Origin: CAYSLC01 sp964431545
GTDB lineage: Bacteria > Desulfobacterota > Desulfobacteria > Desulfobacterales > JAABSP01
Direction of reading: 5' to 3'
DNA length: 43,604 nucleotides
Assembly: GCA_964431545.1 (NCBI GenBank)
Contig: CAYSLC010000016.1
Span: 1 to 43,604 of the forward strand
Part shown: positions 27,927 to 35,418 of the stretch, piece by piece
How positions within the stretch are numbered: position 1 is the first letter of the stretch
Layout of the letters: each line of letters starts with the position of its first letter
Made by a program: the position numbers and the translations under genes
The notes under the pieces: model-generated
What the model was told of the DNA's origin: nothing
What the model saw: the letters and a program-made list of their open reading frames with translations, nothing else
The model's database searches: none

Positions 27927-29639
27927 CTACTCTGCGCGCTCTTGGCCCCCGGCGGTCGCCTCCGGGAACTCCTGGTAGGCGACGAAACTTCTGGCATCGC
28001 CCAGCACGCCGGCGGTTTTGACCACCACGGCGAAGCCGAGTTCCCGCTGTCCGTCGTTGTTCATGTCGGCCACCACGTAGTCGCTGATGTATCCGGGCAT
28101 CTCCCGGGTCTTCCACCGCTCGTAGACGCCCACCTTGTCCCATTCGAGGTTGACGATCTGGCCGGCCTTGAATATCCGGAGCTTGGAGAAGAGCCGCCGG
28201 GCCGTGTCGATGTTCCTCACCACGATCAGCTCGTTCCTGCCGTCGCCGTCGGAATCGACCACATGGAGACGCTGGGGAATGAAGTAGCGGTCCGTCTCCC
28301 GGTAGGTGCCGATGGAGGAGGACGCCTCCGCCGGGCGGTCGATGTAGGCGGTGGAGCCGCCGAAGGCCTCCCCGCTCGACCACGCCTCGGACCCGTCCGG
28401 TCCCAGGACCCGGATGTGATCGTTCTCCGTGAAGGTGACGATCATCCGGCGGCCGTCGTTGAAGAGGTCGCCCAGGGCGAATTCAAAGAGTTCCACCTTC
28501 CGGGGCAGGCCCATGGGGTCTCCGGGCACGTACTCCCCGGCCATCCACCGCATCTCGTGGACATCCCCCGAGAAGACGTCCCGGTTGCCCTGCTGCTGGC
28601 CCAGGAGCACCTTGCCCCGCCCCGGGATCTCCAGGACCCTGTGGTACCAGTTGGGGGCGTCGGCGATCTCGGAAAGACCCGTCCCGTTCCACTCGAGAAC
28701 CAGGGAATGGGCATTCTGGCCGTCCTGGCCGGTCCGGTTTACGAAGATCTCGGCCAGGCCGTTGCCGTTGATGTCCGCCACATCCACGGTGACATAGGTA
28801 TCGGTGACGTTCCCCGACACCTCCGCGATCTTGGCGAACCGGCCGTTGATGTGCCGATAGACGAGGACGTTCCGCTCGTCGATGAAGACCGTCTCCGCCA
28901 TGCCGTCGCCGTCCACATCCCCCACCGCCAGGGCGACGATCTCCCGGTCGAAGTTCCGGCTCCGCCAGATGTCGTCGGACCGTCGGGAGACCCGAATCCC
29001 CCCCTCCCGCTCCCGGGGCTCCCCTTCCGCCTCCTGGAAGGCCGTGCCCCGATGCTCGGCCCAGATCGCCTCGGGGTGCCGCCGGCTGGTGTCGGCCGGG
29101 GGCGCCCCGGGGCGGGAGACGGGGGCCTCGGCGCGCCGGCCGGCCTCCGGCTCGGGCGCCGGCTCCGTGGCCACGCCGAAGACCTCCCGGTTGATCTTCC
29201 CGGCCAGACGGTCGATATGGGAGATCACCGCCCCTTCGTCTCCGCCGGTGTCATGGAAGACCACCGCGGAGGTTCCCTTGGATACGTCGACGAACCGGGC
29301 ATCGGTGCTGATGCTCTCCCCCACCATGGTGAGGCTGCCGAAGAGGACGTAGTCGACGTCCCGGCGATCCCCCAGGGCCGCCGCCTCCGCCTCGTTGGCC
29401 GGGGGCGTCTCGATCCCGGTGGTGGGGACCACCAACGACTCTCCCTCCCGGGTGAGCCGGGTGGAGAGCATGTCCCGGATACCGGACTGGAGAAAGCCGA
29501 GGTCCTTTGCGGCATGGATGGTGAAGGGCAGCACCAGGACCCGGGCCCCGGACTCCTGGGCCCGGGGCCCGGCGCCGGTTGGAAAAAGGATTAGGGCCAG
29601 CAGGCCGGCCGCGATCTTGAGAAGATGGTTTCGAATCAA
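27927..29639 (-). CDS. Exported TolB-N-like / FG-GAP repeat protein
   Basis: 570 residues with a signal peptide (about 1-27). It starts at a TTG (29639) supported by AAGGAG 10 bases upstream. Residues 30-155 resemble the TolB/CsgG-like N-terminal domain: ARVLVLPFTIHA, then a DMLSTRLTREG helix and a VDYVLFGSLTMVG strand. After a Pro/Glu-rich linker (158-215) comes a beta-propeller-like region with four Asp-rich FG-GAP/VCBS loops: DVDGDG (241-246), DINGNG (289-294), DSDGDG (462-467) and DMNNDG (525-530). These loops normally bind calcium. Probably a periplasmic or surface protein. It follows the HD-GYP gene by 112 bases on the same strand and may be the last member of that operon. Confidence 0.85.
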   Translation of the reverse strand: MIRNHLLKIAAGLLALILFPTGAGPRAQESGARVLVLPFTIHAAKDLGFLQSGIRDMLSTRLTREGESLVVPTTGIETPPANEAEAAALGDRRDVDYVLFGSLTMVGESISTDARFVDVSKGTSAVVFHDTGGDEGAVISHIDRLAGKINREVFGVATEPAPEPEAGRRAEAPVSRPGAPPADTSRRHPEAIWAEHRGTAFQEAEGEPREREGGIRVSRRSDDIWRSRNFDREIVALAVGDVDGDGMAETVFIDERNVLVYRHINGRFAKIAEVSGNVTDTYVTVDVADINGNGLAEIFVNRTGQDGQNAHSLVLEWNGTGLSEIADAPNWYHRVLEIPGRGKVLLGQQQGNRDVFSGDVHEMRWMAGEYVPGDPMGLPRKVELFEFALGDLFNDGRRMIVTFTENDHIRVLGPDGSEAWSSGEAFGGSTAYIDRPAEASSSIGTYRETDRYFIPQRLHVVDSDGDGRNELIVVRNIDTARRLFSKLRIFKAGQIVNLEWDKVGVYERWKTREMPGYISDYVVADMNNDGQRELGFAVVVKTAGVLGDARSFVAYQEFPEATAGGQERAE

Positions 29640-29751
29640 TTCGATTTTGCTCCTTGTCTGATTTCAACAGCGAACCGCGATGCCAAAACGGGACAGAGGT
29701 ATCATGAACAGGTCGGTTTTGGAAGGGATTTTTCACGCAAAGGAGGAGGAT

Positions 29752-30768
29752 TCAGGCCTTGCCGCTGATCCGCCGGAAGGCCGGAAGTACCCGGAGAAAG
29801 GCCGTGAAGATCCGCGGATCGAAGGTGGTGCCGCTCTCGTTGCGCATGAGGGCCACGGCCTCCCGCTCGGGCAGGGCCTCCTTGTAGACCCGTTTGTGGA
29901 CCAGGGCGTCGTAGACATCGGCGACGGCGGTGATCCGCGCGCTCTCGGGGATCCGGTCCCCGTTGAGGCCGTTGGGGTAGCCCGAGCCGTCCCATTTCTC
30001 GTGGTGGCACAGGGCGATCTCCCTTGCCATGCGAAGAAGGGGGACGTCCGACCCTTCCAGAATGTTGGCCCCGATCTTGGTGTGGGCCTTCATCAGCTCG
30101 TACTCTTCGAAGGTGAGCTTCTCCTTTTTGAGGAGGATCCGGTCCGGGATGCCGATCTTGCCGATATCATGCATGGTGGCGGCGATCCGCAGGTCGTCCA
30201 CCTGCCGGGGATCCCACCCGAGGGCCTGGGCCAGGCTCTCGGAGTACCGGCCGATGCGCCGGATGTGCGCACCGGTCTCCTCGTCCCGGCTCTCGGAGGC
30301 CCAGACCAGGCGCAGGGCGATCTCCTCCTCCCGGTTTCGGGTGTCGGCGGTGCGCCGGCGGACCTCCTCCTCCAGGAACTGCCGGACGAAGAGGTTCTCC
30401 CGGGCGCTCTGGAGCACCGCCACCCGCTCCTCGTATGCGGTCCCCAGAAACTCCAGAAGGAGGATTTTGCGCGGCCCCAGGGAGATCGCCGATGCCTCCA
30501 GGGCGAACTCCTCGCCGTCCTCGCCCACCTCGATCCAGGAGCCGGACTTCAGACGCCCCTCGGTATGCTCCGCCCAGAACGCCTCGGCATCGAAGAGGAA
30601 GTTTTCGAGAAAGAGGAAGGTTTCGCCGGGGGTGAGGCGTTCCCCCTCCGCCGAGGCTCCGGGAAAGAAGCGGTGGAACCATTCCGGCGGCGACGCCGCC
30701 AGCCGGAAGCACCCTTCGGACGCCCGCTCCAGCACCGCCAGGTTCAAAACGGAAAAAAGCGCGTTCAT
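29752..30768 (-). CDS. HD-GYP c-di-GMP phosphodiesterase
   Basis: 338 residues from the ATG at 30768 (RBS GGAGGAGGG). Residues 1-110 look like a PAS-type sensor, with a loop rich in Glu and a KILLLEFLG final strand; a helical linker (115-155) follows. The HD-GYP domain has H200-D201 in MHDIGKIGIPDRIL and HHEKWDGSGYPNGL at 255-268, the GYP signature being present as GSGYP. All expected metal ligands are visible, so it should hydrolyse c-di-GMP. No membrane helix is seen. Its start overlaps the stop of the small GTPase gene (ATGA), so GTPase and phosphodiesterase are made together. It probably lowers c-di-GMP in response to that module. Confidence 0.93.
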   Translation of the reverse strand: MNALFSVLNLAVLERASEGCFRLAASPPEWFHRFFPGASAEGERLTPGETFLFLENFLFDAEAFWAEHTEGRLKSGSWIEVGEDGEEFALEASAISLGPRKILLLEFLGTAYEERVAVLQSARENLFVRQFLEEEVRRRTADTRNREEEIALRLVWASESRDEETGAHIRRIGRYSESLAQALGWDPRQVDDLRIAATMHDIGKIGIPDRILLKKEKLTFEEYELMKAHTKIGANILEGSDVPLLRMAREIALCHHEKWDGSGYPNGLNGDRIPESARITAVADVYDALVHKRVYKEALPEREAVALMRNESGTTFDPRIFTAFLRVLPAFRRISGKA

Positions 30769-31253
30769 CCCTCCTCCACCATCATCCGGGCCAGGGTGTC
30801 GAAGGCCTCCTCCACGCCCTGGCCCGTCTTTGCGCTGGTCAGAATCTTCGTCCATCCGCGTTCCACCGCGTCGGGATCGATCTCCCACCGGTCCCGGATG
30901 TCCACCTTGTTGAAGAGGAGGATGAAGGGGACCGCCCCCACGGTCTCGGAAACCTTGGTCTGGAGCTGGAGGGCCTTGTCCAGGGTGGCGGGGCGGGTGC
31001 CGTCCACCACCAGGAAGTACCCCGAGGCCCCCCGGAGATAGGACATCCGGAGCTTCTGGAACTCATCCTCGCCGTAGAGGTCCCAGAGGACCAGGTTCAC
31101 CTCCCGGTCGCCCACCGTCACCGGCCGCTTGTCGATCTTCACCCCCACGGTGGTCAGGTACTTTTCCGAGAAGATCCCCCGGACGAACCGGCCCACCAGG
31201 CTCGTCTTGCCCACGGCAAAGGAGCCCACCATGCAGATCTTCTTCTGGATCAC
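30765..31253 (-). CDS. Ras/Rab-like small GTPase
   Basis: 162 residues, a single G domain. Motifs: G1 GSFAVGKTS (10-18), G2 Thr in YLTTVGV (34-35), G3 WDLYGED (57-63), G4 NKVD (115-118) and G5 TSAKTG (139-144). This is the layout of eukaryote-like Ras-superfamily GTPases, not Era/Obg types, and resembles the Rup/MglA groups of bacterial small GTPases. The residue matching Ras Gln61 is Glu62, and the DxxG Asp is kept, so intrinsic hydrolysis is probably slow and needs a partner. There is no C-terminal lipidation motif. It starts at a GTG that overlaps the stop of the OmpA-type gene (GTGA), and it ends over the HD-GYP start. Confidence 0.93.
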   Translation of the reverse strand: MIQKKICMVGSFAVGKTSLVGRFVRGIFSEKYLTTVGVKIDKRPVTVGDREVNLVLWDLYGEDEFQKLRMSYLRGASGYFLVVDGTRPATLDKALQLQTKVSETVGAVPFILLFNKVDIRDRWEIDPDAVERGWTKILTSAKTGQGVEEAFDTLARMMVEEG

Positions 31254-33121
31254 GGCCGCTCCCCGGTCCCGGCGCCCGCGCGGATGAACCGGAACGTGAC
31301 GCTGCGGTTCATGGCCTTGTCCGCCTCGCTGTTCTCGGGCCGGACCGGCTCCTTGTCCGCCACCCCGACCGTCCTGATCCGGTCGGGGTCCATGCCGCTT
31401 TGGATCAGCAGTTGACGGGCCCTGGCGGCCCGCTCCCGGCTGAGGGCCTCGTTGCGCAGTTCGGTGCCGGTGGAGTCGGTGTGGCCCACGATCTCCATGA
31501 CATAGGCCGCATCGATCTTTTCCCCCAGGCGCTCGAGCCGCCGCACCTTCTCCAAGACCGCCTCCAGGGCCGCCTCCTGATCGGGCCGGACCCGGGCGGT
31601 ATTGAAGATGAAGCCGATCACCGTCTTTTCGATCTCGGCCTGGACCTCCTCGAACGCCCGGACCGATCGGTCCACCAGCCCGTCGGTGTCGAAGGATTCA
31701 ACCCCGGAGAGGGCATGGGCCAACACCCCGGCCCGCTCGATCCAGTCGTGGGGGGCGAGCCCCTCGGCGATCAGGGCGCCCTCTTCGAACCGCAGGTCCA
31801 CCCCCGGCGGCGGCTTGAGCACGGTCCGGGCCCGGTTGAGGATGAAGTCGGGATGGAGGGTCTGGTACGGCTCCAGCTCGAAGATGATCCGATCGGGGGC
31901 CGGCCCCCCTTCCCCGATCAGGCTCTCCGGCTCCGGCGCCAGAGGGTCCCGGAACCCGGTGATCCGGTACTTCCCCCCCTCCGCCGCGACGCCGGTGACC
32001 GCGATCCCCGGCGTCTTCCGCAGGCGATCCACCAGCGCTTCGATCCGGTCCCCCGCGGGGATCGCCGGCGCCACCGGCTTGGTGACGACCTTTCGGGGGG
32101 GGGCGTCGGTATCGGGTCCGAGGGTCCGCAGGTAAGCGTCGACGCCGAGGTAGACGGCGACGCCCAGCCCCGCCATGAGGAGGAAAAAGAGGAGCCAGGG
32201 GACCGGATTGAACCGCCGGCGCCGCTGGAACTCCTCCTCGAAGCAGGCCCTCAGGGCGTGGCGGATGTCGTCGAAGGCGGCGGTCTCCCCGTCAAAGGAC
32301 TTGAGGGCCTCCCCCTTCTCGAAGTGGATCACCTCCAGGGCCTGCTGGAGCTTCACCCGCAGCCCCTCGGGGGCCTCCCCCCGGATCACGGCGGCCAGAA
32401 GCGCCATCTCCCCCTGGGCCACCCACACGGTCAGCTCCCCCACCTGGAAGGTCTGGAGGACATCCCCCTCCCCCATGTCGAAGGAGTCCCGGGCGAAGTC
32501 CTGGATGGCGGTGAGCATCCCCGATACGATGTCGGCGTCCTGAAAGCTTTCCAGCTCCGGGGCCACCATGTGCTGGAGGATCAAACCCGTCTCCCTGTGG
32601 ATCAGCAGCACCTGCTCCACCCGGTAGAGGAGGCTGTGGAGCAGGACCACCTCCTCGAAGGGCTTGCCGGTGCGGAGGGCCTCCAGCCGCCACTTCACCC
32701 CCCGCCAGGAGAGGCTCCGAACCAGCGTGCGGTTGAAGGACTGGAGCTTGGCCTGGAGGGCGTCGGCCATGGCGTTCCGGATGGTCTGGCCGATCACCGG
32801 GGAGAGGATCGATTCGAAGGTGGCGGGATCCTTCCGGATGGAGGCCTTGACCGTCTCCTCCACCGTGGGGATGAGGGCGATGGTGAGGCGGTTGTCCCTT
32901 GCGGTGCGCAGGGCCACCGCCTCGGCCAGGACCCGGCCCACGTCCTCGGCCCGGAGTTCCAGATTGTCCAGCCGATCCTTGAGTTCCCGGAGCAGGGCCT
33001 GTTCGGGGCCGAGGATCAGCTCCCGAAGCTCTTCCAGGTCTTCGCGTGGGGCCGTCGGGGTCCCGGTTTCGGTCTCTTCCGCGGCCGCGGGTTCATCCGC
33101 CCTGGCGGCCCGGTCACTCAT
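31250..33121 (-). CDS. OmpA-domain transmembrane protein with a large cytoplasmic N-terminus
   Basis: 623 residues. A charged helical region (30-130) leads to a domain at about 165-290 (RVEQVLLIHRETGLILQHMV, then SGMLTAIQDFARDSF and ELTVWVAQG) whose strand-helix order recalls roadblock/longin folds; that is my inference. One membrane helix lies at about 309-332 (VPWLLFFLLMAGLGVAVYL). The periplasmic part has two BON-like segments (about 350-475) and a C-terminal OmpA peptidoglycan-binding domain (480-620) with EIVGHTDSTGTELRNEALSR, including the ligand Asp and Arg. It links cell wall and cytoplasm. I remember similar proteins beside small GTPases in cyanobacteria. It overlaps the upstream gene by 8 and the GTPase gene by 4 bases. 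Confidence 0.9.
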   Translation of the reverse strand: MSDRAARADEPAAAEETETGTPTAPREDLEELRELILGPEQALLRELKDRLDNLELRAEDVGRVLAEAVALRTARDNRLTIALIPTVEETVKASIRKDPATFESILSPVIGQTIRNAMADALQAKLQSFNRTLVRSLSWRGVKWRLEALRTGKPFEEVVLLHSLLYRVEQVLLIHRETGLILQHMVAPELESFQDADIVSGMLTAIQDFARDSFDMGEGDVLQTFQVGELTVWVAQGEMALLAAVIRGEAPEGLRVKLQQALEVIHFEKGEALKSFDGETAAFDDIRHALRACFEEEFQRRRRFNPVPWLLFFLLMAGLGVAVYLGVDAYLRTLGPDTDAPPRKVVTKPVAPAIPAGDRIEALVDRLRKTPGIAVTGVAAEGGKYRITGFRDPLAPEPESLIGEGGPAPDRIIFELEPYQTLHPDFILNRARTVLKPPPGVDLRFEEGALIAEGLAPHDWIERAGVLAHALSGVESFDTDGLVDRSVRAFEEVQAEIEKTVIGFIFNTARVRPDQEAALEAVLEKVRRLERLGEKIDAAYVMEIVGHTDSTGTELRNEALSRERAARARQLLIQSGMDPDRIRTVGVADKEPVRPENSEADKAMNRSVTFRFIRAGAGTGERP

Positions 33122-33755
33122 CTAATCGTTTTTCCAGTTCCTGGTTGATCCGATCCGCCATGTCGCGGTTGAGCCGGACGGAGATCTCCTGGAAGATGTT
33201 GGAGAGGGTGGCCCGGTCGATGCGGTCGGCGTGGAGTTCCCGGGTGGCCCGGTCGAGCATGGCCAGGGTCTCCTCCTGCCGCTTCCGGAGATCGTCGGAC
33301 AGACGGTTGGCCTCGTCGAGGATCTGCCGGCGCAGGGTGCGATGGCTCTTGGCCATCTGATCGTTGAGCCGGCCCATCTTCTCCTTGTAGAAGTCGTTCC
33401 GGTCCTTGAGTTCCCGGCCCATCTCCCGGACCGCCTCCGCCTGCCCCTCCCGGGCCTGCCGGAGTTCCGTCCCCAAAGACGCCATCTCCTTTCGGACGTA
33501 CCCCTCCAGGCTGTCGAGCCGCCGGCTCACCTCCCCGCGCAGATCGGAGACCTCCTTCTCCATCCGCTCCTTGAGCCGGTTGAACATGCTCTCGTACCGG
33601 CGCATCTGGGCCCCGAAAAGGATCTCCCGGATCCGCTCGATGTGGCTTTCGCCGGAGAAATCGGGATCGAGGAACCGGGGGTGATCCAGCGCCTTGAGAT
33701 CCCCGGCCGGAGTCCCGCCCCCGGCCGCCGTCTCCGTCCCTTTGGATTGGCTCAC
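33114..33755 (-). CDS. Cytoplasmic coiled-coil protein, first gene of the GTPase module
   Basis: 213 residues starting at a GTG (33755) with AGGAG 8 bases upstream. There is no signal or membrane segment. A conserved-looking lead (HIERIREILFGAQMRRYESMF) is followed by about 130 residues of continuous heptads and an ending region RATLSNIFQEISVRLNRDMA. I recall proteins with the ILFG-x-QMR-x-Y start next to OmpA/GTPase genes in cyanobacteria, which would make this a dedicated component; that is memory, not a search. It overlaps the OmpA-type gene by 8 bases (ATGAGTGA), so a 1:1 complex with that protein's cytoplasmic part is plausible. Confidence 0.85.
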   Translation of the reverse strand: MSQSKGTETAAGGGTPAGDLKALDHPRFLDPDFSGESHIERIREILFGAQMRRYESMFNRLKERMEKEVSDLRGEVSRRLDSLEGYVRKEMASLGTELRQAREGQAEAVREMGRELKDRNDFYKEKMGRLNDQMAKSHRTLRRQILDEANRLSDDLRKRQEETLAMLDRATRELHADRIDRATLSNIFQEISVRLNRDMADRINQELEKRLDE

Positions 33756-33815
33756 GTATCTGACTCCTGCGTTCTCCGTCTCATCCGGACGCCGATCCCG
33801 AAACCCCCGTCGGTC

Positions 33816-35123
33816 TCACACGATGGAATCCCGGATCCGATCGTCGAAGACCCGCCGGCTCTTGCGTTCGGAACGGGGAAGGGTTCCGTAGGGGACCAGC
33901 TCCACCGCCGTGGGGGTGACCAAAATCTTCTTCTTGATCCGGCGCGTGATCTCCGCGGCCAGGTCCGGGTTCCGACCCTCCGGCTCCCCCTCGGCCCGCT
34001 CCGCCACGATCCGCATCACCCCCCGCTCCGAAGCGTCCCTGGACAGGTGGATCTGGTATTCCGACCCGACGCCCGGGATGGCGGAGAGCACCGCGTCGAT
34101 GGTGGACGGATAGATGTTGACGGCCCGGAACTTGAACATGTCGTCGGTTCGTCCCCGGATCCGGGAGTGGCGGGGCATGACGGAGCCGCAGGTGCACGGC
34201 CCCGGCAGGATCCGGGTGATGTCCCGGGTCCGGTATCGGATCAGGGGCACCGCCTCCTTCCGGAGGGTGGTCACCACCATCTCCCCCCACTCCAAATCCG
34301 CCACGGGCGTCAGGGTTTCGGGGTCGAGGATTTCCAGGATGTAGTAGTCCCCCCAGTAGTGGATGCAGTCGTGGTGGGGGCACTCGATGCCGGTGCCCGG
34401 CCCGTACAGCTCGGTGAGGCCGGTGATGTCGAAGAGTTCGGCCCCGCCCAGCAGGTCGGAGATCTTCCGGCGCATGGAGACCGAGGAGCGTTCGGAGCCG
34501 TAGATCACCTTCTTGAGGCCGATCTTGCGGGTCAGTCCGCGCCGGTGGACCTCCTCGGCCATGAGCAGGCCCATGGAGGCGGTGCAGCACAGGACGGTGG
34601 CGCCCAGGTCCTCCAGAAACTGGCATTGCATGTCCACATTTCCGGGCCCCACGGGCAGGGCCATGGCGCCCACCCTTTCGCAGGCGGTCTGGAATCCCAT
34701 GCCGGCGGTCCAGACGCCGTACCCCACGGCGATCTGGACCCGATCGGCCGGCGTGACGCCGGCCATCCGGTAGGCCCTGGCGAAAAACTCGGCCCAGTCG
34801 TCCACGTCCTTTTGGGTATAGCAGATGTTCTTCCGCCTGCCGGTGGTGCCGCTGCTGGAATGGATCCGGACGATCTTTTCGAAGGGCGCCGAGCGCAGGG
34901 GAAAGGGGTATCCGTCCCGGAGGTCGTCGGCGGTGGTGAAGGGGAGCCTTTTCAGATCGTCCAGGGATCGGATGTCGCCCGGGGCCACCCCCGCGGCATC
35001 GAGCTTTCCCCGATAGACGGGCGAGTTTTCGTATGCATGGGCCACGGTCCATTGGAGCCCCTGGAGCTGGAGCGCGTGGAGCTGGTCGACGGTTTCCACT
35101 TGGGATGTGAACGGGCTGGTCAT
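33816..35123 (-). CDS. paaK: Phenylacetate-CoA ligase family
   Basis: 435 residues from the ATG at 35123, chosen because GGAG lies 6 bases upstream; an ATG 12 codons earlier lacks an RBS. ANL-superfamily features: the AMP/phosphate loop SSSGTTGRRK (about 89-98), YGSERSS and LTELYGPG adenylate-binding motifs, RYRTRDIT with the ribose-contacting Asp, and GRTDDMFKFRAVNIYPS at the hinge. It activates phenylacetate or a related aryl acid to its CoA thioester. Cys-rich GPCTCGSVMPR is typical of the PaaK group. No other phenylacetate gene is nearby, and many anaerobes carry several stand-alone copies, some for indolepyruvate-pathway arylacetates, so the substrate is open. Confidence 0.93.
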   Translation of the reverse strand: MTSPFTSQVETVDQLHALQLQGLQWTVAHAYENSPVYRGKLDAAGVAPGDIRSLDDLKRLPFTTADDLRDGYPFPLRSAPFEKIVRIHSSSGTTGRRKNICYTQKDVDDWAEFFARAYRMAGVTPADRVQIAVGYGVWTAGMGFQTACERVGAMALPVGPGNVDMQCQFLEDLGATVLCCTASMGLLMAEEVHRRGLTRKIGLKKVIYGSERSSVSMRRKISDLLGGAELFDITGLTELYGPGTGIECPHHDCIHYWGDYYILEILDPETLTPVADLEWGEMVVTTLRKEAVPLIRYRTRDITRILPGPCTCGSVMPRHSRIRGRTDDMFKFRAVNIYPSTIDAVLSAIPGVGSEYQIHLSRDASERGVMRIVAERAEGEPEGRNPDLAAEITRRIKKKILVTPTAVELVPYGTLPRSERKSRRVFDDRIRDSIV

Positions 35124-35346
35124 GGGATACTCCGCGTCGCGTCTCGGGGTTCGGTCCATCGATTCGGGAAAGCATCGGAACGTCTCGGTTTCCTCAACAA
35201 AAACCGAACAATGAAAAAAGTTTATGGTATACCGTTGATATGCCGGGAGTCAATAGGCTTTCCCGCCCTCGCCGGCCCCGCGCGCGGCCGCTCCACCGCG
35301 GCCTTGCGGCCCGCTCATCCGGGTCGCCGGCGGGCGGGGGGACCGA

Positions 35347-35375
35347 TTGACAGGAGACCCCCGTGCCGGTATAAC
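35347..35375 (+). promoter_or_regulatory. Near-consensus sigma70 promoter of the ABC-F gene
   Basis: TTGACA (35347-35352), exactly 17 bases, then TATAAC (35370-35375). It is the strongest promoter I can see in the window and gives a leader of about 35-40 bases before the ATG at 35419. Confidence 0.75.
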
Positions 35376-35379
35376 CCCC

Positions 35380-35403
35380 CGGTCGGGAAAACCGCTTTTT
35401 TTT
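35380..35403 (+). terminator. Short hairpin plus eight-T run in the ABC-F leader
   Basis: CGGT (35380-35383) can pair with ACCG (35391-35394) and is followed by C and eight T (35396-35403), between the promoter and the start codon. The stem is only four bases and begins at about the expected transcription start, so it is at best a weak attenuator; the T-run may instead cause transcript slippage. Confidence 0.25.
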
Positions 35404-35418
35404 GGATTCGGAATCATC

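Noticed and set aside
30765..31253. Naming the small GTPase MglA
   Set aside because: It is shorter than MglA, has Glu instead of the switch II Gln and no separate mglB neighbour; only the superfamily can be supported.
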